The notes: a model not told the origin generated them from the sequence alone. A stretch of DNA of 64,000 bases from Parapedobacter sp037190485 (GCA_037190485.1 JBBCJB010000032.1:7556-71555), one strand, 5' to 3'; positions 34,968 to 44,536 are shown, numbered from the stretch's first letter. Numbers and translations: made by a program.

Positions 34968-35741
34968 ATGAATAGATTGACTGGTATACTGATGTGCTTG
35001 GGTTTGTTGGTTGTATTCGAAACCTTCGGACAGTACAAACTGATTGCGCACCGAGGCGGTGTGGTGGACAGCGTTACCGCCGAAAACAGCTTGCAGGCAC
35101 TTGAAAAAGCAATTGAACGGGGATACGACCGCATCGAGATTGACGTGCGGATGAGCAAGGACAGTGTTTTCCTGGTGCATCACGACCGCAACCTGGTGCG
35201 CTACTACGACCGGGAAGAACAGGTCGCTGAGTTGCCTTGGTCTTCGTTGCGGGGATTGCAAGGCACCCTTGGGAACCGGATACATGCGTTAGACGAGATA
35301 CTCGAGGCGGCCCGTGGACGGATCAAGATCATGGTAGACCTGAAAATACCGGGCGACGATCGGGCGCTGCACGGCAATTTGGTCCAGTTGCTGGATCGAC
35401 ACGAATTGCTGCACGATGCCATGATGATCGGCACAAGCGAGTCCACCGATTTCTATCGTGGGAAAATAGCCTTGAGCTGCACCCGCCAGCAGCTGGAGGA
35501 AAACCTGAAACGCAGTGACTTCAACCCTGAACACTATTACCTGTTTGCAGGAAAGATCGCCGCCGAAGACGTGACTTGGGCCAAGGCGCACGGCATCCGC
35601 ATAGTCGGCGTAATCAACGCCTGGGGATTCAAGGGCGAGGATGTCTTGCACCAAGGCCAACAGGCCGCCGCGGCCTTGACGGAGGCAGGCGTAACGGAAT
35701 TCCAGATAGACAGCGTGTTTGACCGGCTTCTACGAAGATAG
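34968..35741 (+). CDS. Glycerophosphodiester phosphodiesterase family protein (exported)
   Basis: 257 residues from the ATG at 34968, with an N-terminal signal peptide (RLTGILMCLGLLVVFETFGQ). GDPD-type TIM barrel: IAHRGG (His28, Arg29), AENSLQAL (Glu39, Asn40), IEIDVRMSKD (Glu57, Asp59) and LVHHD (His71) make up the metal and catalytic site. It would hydrolyse glycerophosphodiesters or related phosphodiesters in the periplasm. It stands alone, convergent with the NamZ-like gene. Confidence 0.88.
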   Translation: MNRLTGILMCLGLLVVFETFGQYKLIAHRGGVVDSVTAENSLQALEKAIERGYDRIEIDVRMSKDSVFLVHHDRNLVRYYDREEQVAELPWSSLRGLQGTLGNRIHALDEILEAARGRIKIMVDLKIPGDDRALHGNLVQLLDRHELLHDAMMIGTSESTDFYRGKIALSCTRQQLEENLKRSDFNPEHYYLFAGKIAAEDVTWAKAHGIRIVGVINAWGFKGEDVLHQGQQAAAALTEAGVTEFQIDSVFDRLLRR

Positions 35742-35767
35742 CGTGGCGTGAAGCATACCCACCGCTG

Positions 35768-37021
35768 TCAAGGGTACAGCAAATAGCCTTCGCGCATGGC
35801 CTTGTACTGGCTCAGCCCCGGCTCCCAGGTCTTCCGGATTTCCGCTTCGGTCATACCGGCCATGACCTGCTTCCTGAAATCGGCATTGCCGATCAAGGCC
35901 TCGATACGGCCCATTGCCTTGCTTTGCGATGAATCGAAAAATCGGGGCTTGTCTGGAAACGCTTCATACAATTCCAGCATCCACTGGAGATTGATGAGGC
36001 CTGATGCATGCAAGCCCTCGATGTCATAATCCCGTAGGTCCAACCCATAGCATACCTTGTCTTGGTGCAGCGGCGATTCGGACATCCCTTTCAGGCTGAC
36101 GGGCTTGAACGAAAAATCATACTGGCCCTTTAACTCCGGTGCGCCCAACACGGCAAAAGGCATATACGTACCCCTCCCCTGGCTGATGATGGTGCCTTCA
36201 AACAAGCAGAGGGACGGATACAGGATAATGGAAGCCTGTGAGTTGAGGTTCGGCGATGGGCTGACAGGCAACTCATAGTAGCGGTCATGCGAGTAATTCA
36301 GCAATGGAATTACCTTGATGCGGCATTGGATGCCACCCGACAGCCAGCCCTCACCGTTCACCATCCGGGCAAACTCGCCGATGGTCATGCCATGGGTGAC
36401 GGGTATCGGGAATTGGCCGATCCCAGACTTGAACCGCATATCCAGGACCGGGCCATCGACGAATCCATTCGGATTCGGGCGATCTAGGACAACCAACTCC
36501 TTGCCATGCTCGGCACAGGCCTCCATGATGTCCGCCAGGGTATTGATGTACGTATAGAAGCGGCAGCCGACATCCTGGATATCGAAAACCAGGATATCCA
36601 GCGAATCCATCTGCGCTTTGGTGGGTTTCTTGTTCTTGCCATACAGCGAAACGATCGGGATGCCCGTGGCAGGGTCGACCTCATCGGCTACGGCTGCCCC
36701 GTTGCTGGCATCCTGGCGGAAACCATGCTCGGGGCCGAAGATCGTTTTGATAGGCACGCCCAAGTCCAACAGGCTGTCCACACTCAATCGTTCGCCGATG
36801 ATGGAGGTCTGGTTGATCACCATGCCCACGCGCTTGCCTTCCAGATACGGAACATAGGCTTCAACTTGATCGGCACCGGTGACGATGCCCTCGCGCTGTT
36901 CGGCAGCGCTGTCAACAACGGCTTGTGCGACGTGGTCTTGCACCGCGGCGTCTTCAGATCGTTCGCCGCTTAATCCGCACGAGGCGAGCATGGTCAGGGC
37001 GAGCATGAGTTTACTTATCAT
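35768..37021 (-). CDS. DUF1343 exo-beta-N-acetylmuramidase (NamZ-like) lipoprotein
   Basis: 417 residues from the ATG at 37019-37021, with lipoprotein signal MISKLMLALTMLASCG (Cys15). The DUF1343 body has GKRVGMVINQTSIIGERLSV, IFGPEHGFRQDASNGA, LVFDIQDVGCRFYTYI and the C-terminal LSQYKAMREGYLLYP. The family was shown to contain NamZ, which removes N-acetylmuramic acid from the ends of peptidoglycan chains (GH171). Likely periplasmic cell-wall recycling. It follows a terminator of the upstream gene, so it needs its own promoter or read-through. Confidence 0.88.
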   Translation of the reverse strand: MISKLMLALTMLASCGLSGERSEDAAVQDHVAQAVVDSAAEQREGIVTGADQVEAYVPYLEGKRVGMVINQTSIIGERLSVDSLLDLGVPIKTIFGPEHGFRQDASNGAAVADEVDPATGIPIVSLYGKNKKPTKAQMDSLDILVFDIQDVGCRFYTYINTLADIMEACAEHGKELVVLDRPNPNGFVDGPVLDMRFKSGIGQFPIPVTHGMTIGEFARMVNGEGWLSGGIQCRIKVIPLLNYSHDRYYELPVSPSPNLNSQASIILYPSLCLFEGTIISQGRGTYMPFAVLGAPELKGQYDFSFKPVSLKGMSESPLHQDKVCYGLDLRDYDIEGLHASGLINLQWMLELYEAFPDKPRFFDSSQSKAMGRIEALIGNADFRKQVMAGMTEAEIRKTWEPGLSQYKAMREGYLLYP

Positions 37022-37033
37022 TTGACAATAGTA

Positions 37034-37065
37034 CAAAAAAGCCCCCGCTTTCTAAAACGGGGGCT
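37034..37065 (-). terminator. Rho-independent terminator of the HEAT-DUF1080 gene
   Basis: Minus strand: perfect 8-bp stem AGCCCCCG/CGGGGGCT with a 10-nt loop, then TTTTTT. It lies 26 nt after the stop at 37091 and directly before the NamZ-like gene. Confidence 0.85.
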
Positions 37066-37090
37066 GTATGGTCGGGGTGAAAGCGAAGGC

Positions 37091-40000
37091 TTATAGCCGC
37101 TTGATCCGGATATCCTTGAAGTGCACTTCCGAACCGTGCCCAAGGAAAGCGATGTGGCCGGATTTGCGTTGCAATCCCGGATGGTCTTTCTTATCCAACG
37201 TTCCGTTTTCGCTAGCCTCCTTGAGGTTGCCGTCTACGATGACCTTTCCGTTCAACGTGACCTTGATGTCATCCCCATTGATGCGGATTTCTTGCTCGTT
37301 CCATTCCCCGAGCGGCTTCAAGGCGCCGCGCTTGGCTGCGATGATGCCATAGACGGAACCGTGATACTGGTATGGGGCGAGGTCCTTGTACATTTCCGCG
37401 CCGTCGTCCAGCACCTGGATTTCAATGCCTGCATAGGCCGCATCGCCTTCCATCGGGGCCCGGATACCGACGCCGTTATTGGCACCCGGCGTGAGCCGGA
37501 AGGCAAACCGATAAATGAAATCGTCGTATGTCTCCTTGGTATAGAAGTTACCACCTGAACCCTCGGAAGGGAAAATCGCCAGCGTGCCTTCGTCCGTGAC
37601 CACGTAATCGTTGGTGTTGCCGGTCCAGCTATCCAAGTTCGTGCCGTCAAACAACACCTCGAACCCTTCGGCGCGTTCGGCAGCCGGCAATGCGAACACC
37701 TCCTTGCGGGGCAACTCACGGATATAGATATCGCGGTACGACACATGCGTGCCGTGGGCCTGCAATTCGATTTGCTCCACCGGGAAGATCGGCAGGCCAC
37801 GGTCCCAGTAGTTCTCCAACACGACGTTGTCGGTGACCAGTTCGCCGTTGAGGTATACGGTCACACGGTCGCCTATCATCGTGATTCGGAAGGTGTTCCA
37901 TTCGCCCAAGGCGTTATCGGCCACCTTGAGCGGCTTGCTTTCGTGCTTTTGGTTGTTGTATAAGCCCCCCGAGCCCACCTGGGCGCCGACCTCGACGCGT
38001 GAGGTATCCCAGATCTGTACCTGGGGCGTACCGCGCAGGTAAATGCCCGCATCTCCGTCCTTGCCTTCCTTGGCCAGCTTCCAATCCACCAACAACTCGA
38101 AGTCTCCATATTGCTTCACGGTGGCGATGTTATCGCCGTGTCCGTTGAAATGGAGTTCACCCCCTGCTACATACCAACCCTTGCGCATGGCCTCGTCGGC
38201 CTTGATCTGCTCGGCGTTGAGTGTCTTGGCATCCATTTCGGCGCGCTTGATCGGATTCGCCACCAAGCCCTTCCAGCCTGACAGGTCCTGTCCATTGAAC
38301 AAGGGCACGTACCCCGGGCCCTTCGGCAGCTCGTCGAGGTGCCGCTGCACGGCCTCGCGCAGGTAGTTGCTTTCGCTGCCCGAGAGCAGGCCGACCACCT
38401 TATTCAACAGTTCGTTGACCTTGTCACCGTACAAGCCCTTTTGATCCAGCGCGATTTCCATGACGGTGTTGGCGGCCGTACCTTTCAATTCATCGTCGTC
38501 TAGAAACCGGCCCGCGAACAGCAGTGCCGGATAGGTTTTCGTTTGTGCCATTGCGCGCAAGATGAGCCGCTGATGGTCTGCGGTTTTGACGACTACAAAC
38601 GCATCGCGCAAATGGAGCAGTTTTTGGTCATCCGGCAAGGTGGATTGCACAACCAACCGCACCAACCCCTTGATGATCGAGTCAAACTGGCCGGCGTCTG
38701 ACACGGGCTGACGACTCAACGCGACCAGCTCGGACAGGGCATGGACATCCGACCATTGCGACAATGCCGCTATGGCTGCGTTTCGCAATGTTGCATCGGC
38801 GTTGTCTACGTAACCGGCAACCGCTTTTAATCCGTCGATTCCCCCAACGCCCGACAGGATGGGGAAAAAGTCGGTACGACGTCCCGCTGAAGCAGCCTGC
38901 ATGCGCGTAACGACGCGCCTTACCTGCGGCCCGGTGTCGCCGCCGTGCAAAATCGCCGTAACGGCTGCCTTTTGGATGACCGGAACGCGGTCAGGCGCCG
39001 ATACCGTCAGCAAATCGAGTATTGCGTCAAGGTCATCGGGCCGCACAACCTGGGGTAATGCGGTATATGCCGCTTGCTTTGCGTCGGCGGATCCGCTGCC
39101 CTTGATGATGCCGAGGATAGTGGGTACGCTCTCCCCGGCGCCGCGCTGGGCCAACACATCGATGAGCAGGGCCTGCTCCGCCGGGGAGGTCGTGGCGTTC
39201 AGTGCCGCGTTCGCCGCAGGCACGACTTGATTGCCTTCCAATAGCAAGAGCGCATCGCGGATCGCATCCCGCGTTTGTCCGTCAGCGGTTGTCATTGCGC
39301 CAAGCAAATCGCCGATAGCAACGTCGCCGCCCACCTTTCGAAGTGCGTATACCGCGGCCAAACGCTGCGGCGGGGTGCCGTTTGCCAAGAGTTGACGGGC
39401 GACCGGCAAAGTCGCCGCTTGCCCTTGATCGGCCAAGTATCGCAAGGCGTCCGCAGACACCTCTCCGCCGCCTTTGGCTGCCTGCTTGAGCAACTTGGCG
39501 GAAAGACCGTCATTCAGATACGGTGTCAGCAGTTGCAACGACGTAGCCCGATATATCGGATCCGCGGATTTAGCGCCTTTGAGCAATGCGTTGGTTTGCC
39601 TTGCCCCGTCCAATTCGGTAAGCAGCCCGAGGGCAGCTACCCGCGATGCCACCTGGCCTGCCTTTCCCGCTTGTTTGAATACGGTGTTGGCCACGCGGCG
39701 CGCCCCACCGACATCGCCTTTGGCTGCTAACGCATAACCAAGGTTGAGGAAAGCGGCCGTGGCTTCGGTAGGCTCATAGCCGTAACCAGCCGAGGCGGCG
39801 GCACTTGCCAGCACCGAAACCGCGCTGGGATCGGCAATCTGCGATAGCGCATACCAAGTCGCCTTACGCAAATCGGCGTCCTGAGCGGTCGACTTGGCCA
39901 GGATCGCACCATTCGCCGGTGCATAGGACATGAAGCCCAAGGCATTGACCAAATTGACCCCCACGGCGCCATTGGCGGCTCCAAGCGCCGACAACAACGC

Positions 40001-40498
40001 CTGCCCCGCCTTGTCCGTACCGATGCGGGCCAGCGCGCGGGCGGCCTTTTCGCTCAACGCCCCATCGTGGAGATATGCGGCCACGGCCTCCACGGCGCTG
40101 TCGTCGCCGGCGTTCTGCAGAAGCTGGATGATGTACCCTTTGTTATGGCTGTCTTTGACATTGCCCAAGGCGATAACGGCACCTTGGACGAACACAGCGC
40201 GTTGCGCCTGGTTTCCCGGCAACATCACATGGTAACTGTAGCTATTGCTGGCATACGCGATGCCAGCGTTGTTACCTTGGTCAGGGGGCACGAGTCCACC
40301 CAGCAACGCCGCGATATCCGTGGCCGAAAAGCGCTCGAGTTGCCCCATGGCGTCACGGAACCGTTCAGTCGTTTCAGCCGGCTGCAAGGCCAGTAAATCG
40401 GCTATCTTGGTGGTAGCGGTGCGTGTGTCAGCCGGCTGGGCGTAAGTGGCTTGCTGGATAAGGAAAGACGCTAAAAGCGCATATAGTAAGTTCTTCAT
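37091..40498 (-). CDS. Exported HEAT-repeat protein with two C-terminal DUF1080 (3-keto-glycoside hydrolase type) domains
   Basis: 1135 residues. Signal peptide MKNLLYALLASFLIQQATYA; residues about 30-725 are alpha-helical HEAT-like repeats (many AALGAANGAVGVNLV and VLASAAASAG type helices); then two DUF1080 lectin-like jelly rolls, one about 735-930 (GYVPLFNGQDLSGWKG.., DAGIYLRG, GEWNTFRITMIGDRVTVYLN) and one about 945-1135 (GFEVLFDGTNLDSWTG.., GVGIRAP). PF06439 includes 3-keto-disaccharide hydrolases, which cleave glycosides already oxidised at C3. Co-transcribed with the Gfo/Idh oxidoreductase upstream (38-nt gap), the likely source of the 3-keto substrate. The tandem pair and the HEAT platform are notable. 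Confidence 0.9.
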   Translation of the reverse strand: MKNLLYALLASFLIQQATYAQPADTRTATTKIADLLALQPAETTERFRDAMGQLERFSATDIAALLGGLVPPDQGNNAGIAYASNSYSYHVMLPGNQAQRAVFVQGAVIALGNVKDSHNKGYIIQLLQNAGDDSAVEAVAAYLHDGALSEKAARALARIGTDKAGQALLSALGAANGAVGVNLVNALGFMSYAPANGAILAKSTAQDADLRKATWYALSQIADPSAVSVLASAAASAGYGYEPTEATAAFLNLGYALAAKGDVGGARRVANTVFKQAGKAGQVASRVAALGLLTELDGARQTNALLKGAKSADPIYRATSLQLLTPYLNDGLSAKLLKQAAKGGGEVSADALRYLADQGQAATLPVARQLLANGTPPQRLAAVYALRKVGGDVAIGDLLGAMTTADGQTRDAIRDALLLLEGNQVVPAANAALNATTSPAEQALLIDVLAQRGAGESVPTILGIIKGSGSADAKQAAYTALPQVVRPDDLDAILDLLTVSAPDRVPVIQKAAVTAILHGGDTGPQVRRVVTRMQAASAGRRTDFFPILSGVGGIDGLKAVAGYVDNADATLRNAAIAALSQWSDVHALSELVALSRQPVSDAGQFDSIIKGLVRLVVQSTLPDDQKLLHLRDAFVVVKTADHQRLILRAMAQTKTYPALLFAGRFLDDDELKGTAANTVMEIALDQKGLYGDKVNELLNKVVGLLSGSESNYLREAVQRHLDELPKGPGYVPLFNGQDLSGWKGLVANPIKRAEMDAKTLNAEQIKADEAMRKGWYVAGGELHFNGHGDNIATVKQYGDFELLVDWKLAKEGKDGDAGIYLRGTPQVQIWDTSRVEVGAQVGSGGLYNNQKHESKPLKVADNALGEWNTFRITMIGDRVTVYLNGELVTDNVVLENYWDRGLPIFPVEQIELQAHGTHVSYRDIYIRELPRKEVFALPAAERAEGFEVLFDGTNLDSWTGNTNDYVVTDEGTLAIFPSEGSGGNFYTKETYDDFIYRFAFRLTPGANNGVGIRAPMEGDAAYAGIEIQVLDDGAEMYKDLAPYQYHGSVYGIIAAKRGALKPLGEWNEQEIRINGDDIKVTLNGKVIVDGNLKEASENGTLDKKDHPGLQRKSGHIAFLGHGSEVHFKDIRIKRL

Positions 40499-40536
40499 CG
40501 AAATATCGTGTATAGTGAGCTCTGTCTAATAACCAA

Positions 40537-41808
40537 TCAAATCGACCATGGGCCGCGCATGGGTTGGTCTACCAACCGGTTGGCGGCTTCGTCATCAATG
40601 AATAACTGCGTGTCTGGGTCGAACTTAAGCGATCGTCCCAATCGCAACGCCACCAGCCCCATATTCACGACGGTACACGACAAATGTCCGTTTTGCTCGT
40701 TGAGCGCGAATTTCCGACGCGTTTTCACCGCCTCCACGAAATCCGTGACCTGTGGTTCCGGATCGGCAAAGCCCGCCAGTTTACGTTCCATATCCGGGAT
40801 ATCGGATTTGAAACCCCGGTAAAGCTTGCCTTCCGGTCCCTCGATGTACGGAACCCCCTCGTCCTTTCCTTCTCCGTCCAGGACGATCTGGCAGCCATCC
40901 GTGTAGGTATACGTGACCCGCCGCCAGGTACCGACGGCATCATTGTGCTGCTGTGGAGCGTCCACTTCGACCGAGATGGGACTTTCGTTGTCTTTGCCCA
41001 AGAAATATTGCACCGGGTCTATGTAATGCTGGCCCATGTCGCCTAAACCACCGCCATCATAATCCCAATACCCCCGGAAGGTGTTGTGCACGCGATGAGT
41101 ACTATAGGGCTTATAAGGGGCGGGGCCCAACCACATGTCGTAGTCGAGTTCGCTAGGAACCGGTTCAACGGGTAGGTTTTCGCGACCTACCCAATAGAAT
41201 TTCCAATCGAAACCGGTATGTTTGCTGATGGTCACCTTGAGTGGCCAACCCAGCATACCGGAATCCACTACTTTCTTGATTTTCTTGACCGGCACGGACA
41301 TCCCGTAGAAATTGGAATCGAAACGGAACCAAGTGTTCAATCGAAAAATGTTACCATGCTGTTTCACAGCCTCGACGACGCGCTTGCCTTCACCAATGGT
41401 GCGTGTCATGGGCTTTTCGCACCAGATATCCTTGCCCATACGCGCGGCCTCCGCAGCCATGATACCGTGCCAGTGGGGTGGCGTGGCGATGTGGACGATG
41501 TCTACCTCGGGCTGCTGGATCAATTCCCTGAAATCACGGAATTGCCTGACGCCGTTATCGCCAAGTTGCTTCATGGCCAACGCGAGATGCCGGGTGTCGA
41601 CATCGCAAATGGCGATGGTCTTTGTACCTGCATACTCAAAATGTCCGCGCCCCATGGCGCCGACGCCGATGACGCCCTTGGTCAAATGATCGCTTGGTGC
41701 CAGGTACCCTGCACCGCCAAGCACGAAACGGGGCACGATACTGAACGCGGCAGCCCCAACCAACGTCTTCTTGATAAAATCCCTTCGGGATGATTGCTGT
41801 TCCTTCAT
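40537..41808 (-). CDS. Tat-exported Gfo/Idh/MocA family oxidoreductase
   Basis: 423 residues. Twin-arginine signal SSRRDFIKKTLVGAAAFSIV, then an NAD(P)-binding Rossmann domain (GVIGVGAMGRGHFEYAGTKT) with the EKP motif (IWCEKPMTRT) and a C-terminal substrate domain (GLGDMGQHYIDPVQYFLG). Such exported enzymes carry tightly bound NAD(H), folded before export, and oxidise or reduce sugars. First gene of a two-gene operon with the DUF1080 protein; its promoter faces the ROK regulator gene. Probable role: oxidising a glycoside to the 3-keto form in the periplasm. Confidence 0.93.
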   Translation of the reverse strand: MKEQQSSRRDFIKKTLVGAAAFSIVPRFVLGGAGYLAPSDHLTKGVIGVGAMGRGHFEYAGTKTIAICDVDTRHLALAMKQLGDNGVRQFRDFRELIQQPEVDIVHIATPPHWHGIMAAEAARMGKDIWCEKPMTRTIGEGKRVVEAVKQHGNIFRLNTWFRFDSNFYGMSVPVKKIKKVVDSGMLGWPLKVTISKHTGFDWKFYWVGRENLPVEPVPSELDYDMWLGPAPYKPYSTHRVHNTFRGYWDYDGGGLGDMGQHYIDPVQYFLGKDNESPISVEVDAPQQHNDAVGTWRRVTYTYTDGCQIVLDGEGKDEGVPYIEGPEGKLYRGFKSDIPDMERKLAGFADPEPQVTDFVEAVKTRRKFALNEQNGHLSCTVVNMGLVALRLGRSLKFDPDTQLFIDDEAANRLVDQPMRGPWSI

Positions 41809-41843
41809 AACTGTTTTACTATCCGAAATCGGTCTTGCCTTCG

Positions 41844-41873
41844 CAAATTTATTATTTCCACCTTTAACTCAAA
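41844..41873 (-). promoter_or_regulatory. Promoter of the Gfo/Idh-DUF1080 operon
   Basis: Minus strand TTTG (41873-41870), 18-bp spacer, TAAATTTG (41851-41844). The leader before the ATG at 41808 is about 30 nt. Confidence 0.55.
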
Positions 41874-41904
41874 AAACTTTTTATATTTTTTTACAAAAGA
41901 TTAA

Positions 41905-41922
41905 ACATATCTGAAAATATGT
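41905..41922. promoter_or_regulatory. Candidate operator between the Gfo/Idh operon and the ROK gene
   Basis: Perfect inverted repeat ACATAT, 6-nt spacer, ATATGT in an AT-rich 176-bp divergent intergenic region, 37 bp from one -7 box and 54 bp from the other -33 end. ROK repressors bind such palindromes; binding here is a guess. Confidence 0.35.
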
Positions 41923-41958
41923 ATCAAAACAGCCATGCAATTATCCAATTTTAATCGT

Positions 41959-41966
41959 TACTTTTG
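41959..41966 (+). promoter_or_regulatory. -7 promoter box of the ROK gene
   Basis: TACTTTTG, 18 nt before the ATG at 41985; no clear -33 TTTG. Confidence 0.4.
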
Positions 41967-41984
41967 AGCGCTAATTGAATCGAT

Positions 41985-43241
41985 ATGTCTGCGTTGTTTT
42001 TTCGCAAGGAACAATTGGAAAGCAAATCCAAGATTGAGAAAAAGAACCTCGGCTTCAAATTGAAACTGATGAAGGCCCTGGTTGCCGAAAACGGGATGAC
42101 CAATGCCGCCGTTTGCAGGCACCTGAGCATTAGCGCGCCAAAAACCTTGGAATTGATCAATAGCCTCGCGCAAGCCGGCATTTTGGAACAGAACGAAAAG
42201 GGCAGTTCGATCGGTGGCCGGAAACCGGTACTGAACAAATTGAAAAGCAACACATTTTTCATCCTTTGTGTCGAGGTCGAGCTTTTCCGCGTGAAGATGA
42301 CTATCGTGGATAACGCGAATACCTTTTTCCACTCAGCTTCATCCCCTTTTTTCCTGACCAAAGGCTGGTCATCCGCAAACGAACTCAATCGGCTGCTCAG
42401 TGATTTCGTAAAGGCCTCGGGAATCGATTGGGACTGCGTACTGGCGCTGGGTATCAGCATGCCGGGGCTGATCAACCACCACGACGGGCGCAACCACACC
42501 TACATGGCCAACCAGGATGGCCACGTATCGTTGCAGGACTACCTATCACAGCAATTCAGGAAGCCTGTTTTCATCATCAACGACGTTAAAAGTGCGGCCA
42601 TAGCGGAGCTGAAGTTTGGATTGGCCAAAGAAAAAAAAGATGTATTGGTCATCCTAATGGATTGGGGAATCGGTTTGGGCATCATCATGGACCGACAGCT
42701 GAGGAACGGGGCTACCGGCTTCTCGGGAGAAATGGGACACATGCCGTTCGTCGAAAATGGCACCTTGTGCTATTGCGGAAAGAAAGGCTGCCTGGAAACC
42801 GTAGCTTCGGGCGTCGCTTTGGCCCGGCTTGCAAAGGAAGGGATCCAGTCAGGCAAGGAGTCTCTCCTCAACGAGCTTTCTGATGCCGAAATCGAAAGCA
42901 TAGAACCCCATGTAGTCATCGAGGCGGCCAACAAAGGCGACCAATATGCCATCAGCATCCTATCTGCCACGGGGGAAAGCCTCGGTAAGGGCATTGCAAC
43001 GCTGATACAGCTCTTCAATCCCGAATTGATTATCCTTGGCGGCAAGATAGCCGAAGCGAACCAATACATAACCGTCCCTATCCAGCAGGCCATCAACACG
43101 TATTGCATGACGCAACTCCGGGATATCGCAAGGGTGGAACTCTCCCGACTGGGCGCCGATGCAGGCGCGAAAGGCCTGGCGCATATCGCTTTTGAACGGT
43201 ATTTCGATCGGCTCATCGCGGATATCGAGTCGGAGGGTTGA
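41985..43241 (+). CDS. ROK family transcriptional regulator
   Basis: 418 residues. N-terminal winged helix about 20-75 (LVAENGMTNAAVCRHLSISA), then a ROK sugar-kinase-like domain with LGISMPGLINHHDG, GATGFSGEMGHMPF and the zinc site CYCGKKGCLE. The presence of the DNA-binding domain makes a sugar-responsive repressor more likely than a glucokinase. It is divergent from the Gfo/Idh-DUF1080 operon and probably controls it and itself. The effector is unknown. Confidence 0.93.
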   Translation: MSALFFRKEQLESKSKIEKKNLGFKLKLMKALVAENGMTNAAVCRHLSISAPKTLELINSLAQAGILEQNEKGSSIGGRKPVLNKLKSNTFFILCVEVELFRVKMTIVDNANTFFHSASSPFFLTKGWSSANELNRLLSDFVKASGIDWDCVLALGISMPGLINHHDGRNHTYMANQDGHVSLQDYLSQQFRKPVFIINDVKSAAIAELKFGLAKEKKDVLVILMDWGIGLGIIMDRQLRNGATGFSGEMGHMPFVENGTLCYCGKKGCLETVASGVALARLAKEGIQSGKESLLNELSDAEIESIEPHVVIEAANKGDQYAISILSATGESLGKGIATLIQLFNPELIILGGKIAEANQYITVPIQQAINTYCMTQLRDIARVELSRLGADAGAKGLAHIAFERYFDRLIADIESEG

Positions 43242-43271
43242 CCCGTCCCTCGACGTGTTACGTAGCTTGCC

Positions 43272-44456
43272 TCATGCCTTGCGACGGGCTTGCTCCCAAA
43301 CGGCGCTCTGCTTGCCCAGCGCGTACCGGCCCAAGCCAGCCAAGACCGCGTAGTTCATGACGCAGAAATAATAGGGTATGAAGGCGATCTTCAGCTTCAG
43401 CGACTTCCGCTCCAGCAGGTATCCAACCATTGCCAATGCATAGAAAACCAACTGCCCATAGAAAAGCGCGGTATAGATCGATCCTGCCCCTTTGCCATGG
43501 AGAATGGCATTGAGTACGAACACCAAAATCAACAGGAACGGGGTGATCGTCCAGCGCAAGACGCGGTGGCTGACATACTGGAACGTCAACAAGGGGTCTA
43601 TGAACGGATTTAGCAATTTCCGAAGGCGGACGACAGACTGGATTCCCCCAGCTGCGATACGTATTTTCCGTTTCAGCTCTTCACCGACATTCTCCGACGA
43701 CGTCTCCGTGGCAAAGGCACCTGCCTCGTAAATCACGCGATACCCCCGTTCCGCGATGCGCATCGAAATCATGAAGTCGTCCAATATGGTATCCGGTGCC
43801 ACCGGTTCGTACAGTGCCGTCCGGATGCTGAATAGCTCCCCGGCGCTGCCCACCACCGAATTCAACTCCGAATCCCACCGCTTCAACGTAGACTCGTACT
43901 TCCAGTAAAAGCCCTCCCCTGCCGAACTGGCATCGGCGTCTTCGCCGACATGGACACGCTTCTCCCCGGCTACCGCTCCGATCCGGTCATCCGAGTAATG
44001 CCTGCACAAGAGAAGCAGCGCATCCGCATTCAATAGCGTATTCGCATCGGTAAATACAACGGTTTCGGTTTTGACTTCCTGCATTGCCCGGTGCACGGCC
44101 GCGATTTTCCCATGGCGCTCGGCAACATGCAGCAGTGTTACCTGCCGAAAGCGGCGCACAATCTCCGGTGTTTCGTCGCTGGATCCATCGGTCACGAAAA
44201 TGTAGGAAACCTTATCGCGAGGATACCGCAAATCAAGCGTGTTCCTGATCTTTGCCTCGATCATGGCGGATTCATTATAAGCCGCCACGATCACGGTGCA
44301 AGAGGGCCAATCGGGCGCATCGGGATCGGTATGGGCCGCTTGTGGCTTTTTTTTCAAAAGGCGCCGCTTCAACGCCAACAATACGAATAAGACGATGCCA
44401 TACCCGACAAACGTGTAAGCAATCAGGAACAAACCCAGCCAAAAAATAACCTCCAT
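43272..44456 (-). CDS. Membrane family 2 glycosyltransferase
   Basis: 394 residues. An N-terminal membrane segment (about 3-28), a GT-A domain (CTVIVAAYNESAMIEAKIRN, FVTDGSSDET, VFTDANTLL with DxN/DxD-like metal site, EDDFMISM-type EDxx appears as LDDFMISMRIAERG), the Q/RxxRW-like region RKIRIAAGGIQSVVRL, and three C-terminal segments. This is the architecture of processive or polymer-forming transferases such as poly-beta-GlcNAc synthases. Product unknown; no co-transcribed polysaccharide genes. Convergent with ROK. Confidence 0.88.
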   Translation of the reverse strand: MEVIFWLGLFLIAYTFVGYGIVLFVLLALKRRLLKKKPQAAHTDPDAPDWPSCTVIVAAYNESAMIEAKIRNTLDLRYPRDKVSYIFVTDGSSDETPEIVRRFRQVTLLHVAERHGKIAAVHRAMQEVKTETVVFTDANTLLNADALLLLCRHYSDDRIGAVAGEKRVHVGEDADASSAGEGFYWKYESTLKRWDSELNSVVGSAGELFSIRTALYEPVAPDTILDDFMISMRIAERGYRVIYEAGAFATETSSENVGEELKRKIRIAAGGIQSVVRLRKLLNPFIDPLLTFQYVSHRVLRWTITPFLLILVFVLNAILHGKGAGSIYTALFYGQLVFYALAMVGYLLERKSLKLKIAFIPYYFCVMNYAVLAGLGRYALGKQSAVWEQARRKA

Positions 44457-44536
44457 GTTTCGGTAACGCCAAGATTAACGGCACGAAGGTACGTATTTAG
44501 CCAAAAGCGACCGACTCCTTTCGCGGATTATCGGCG

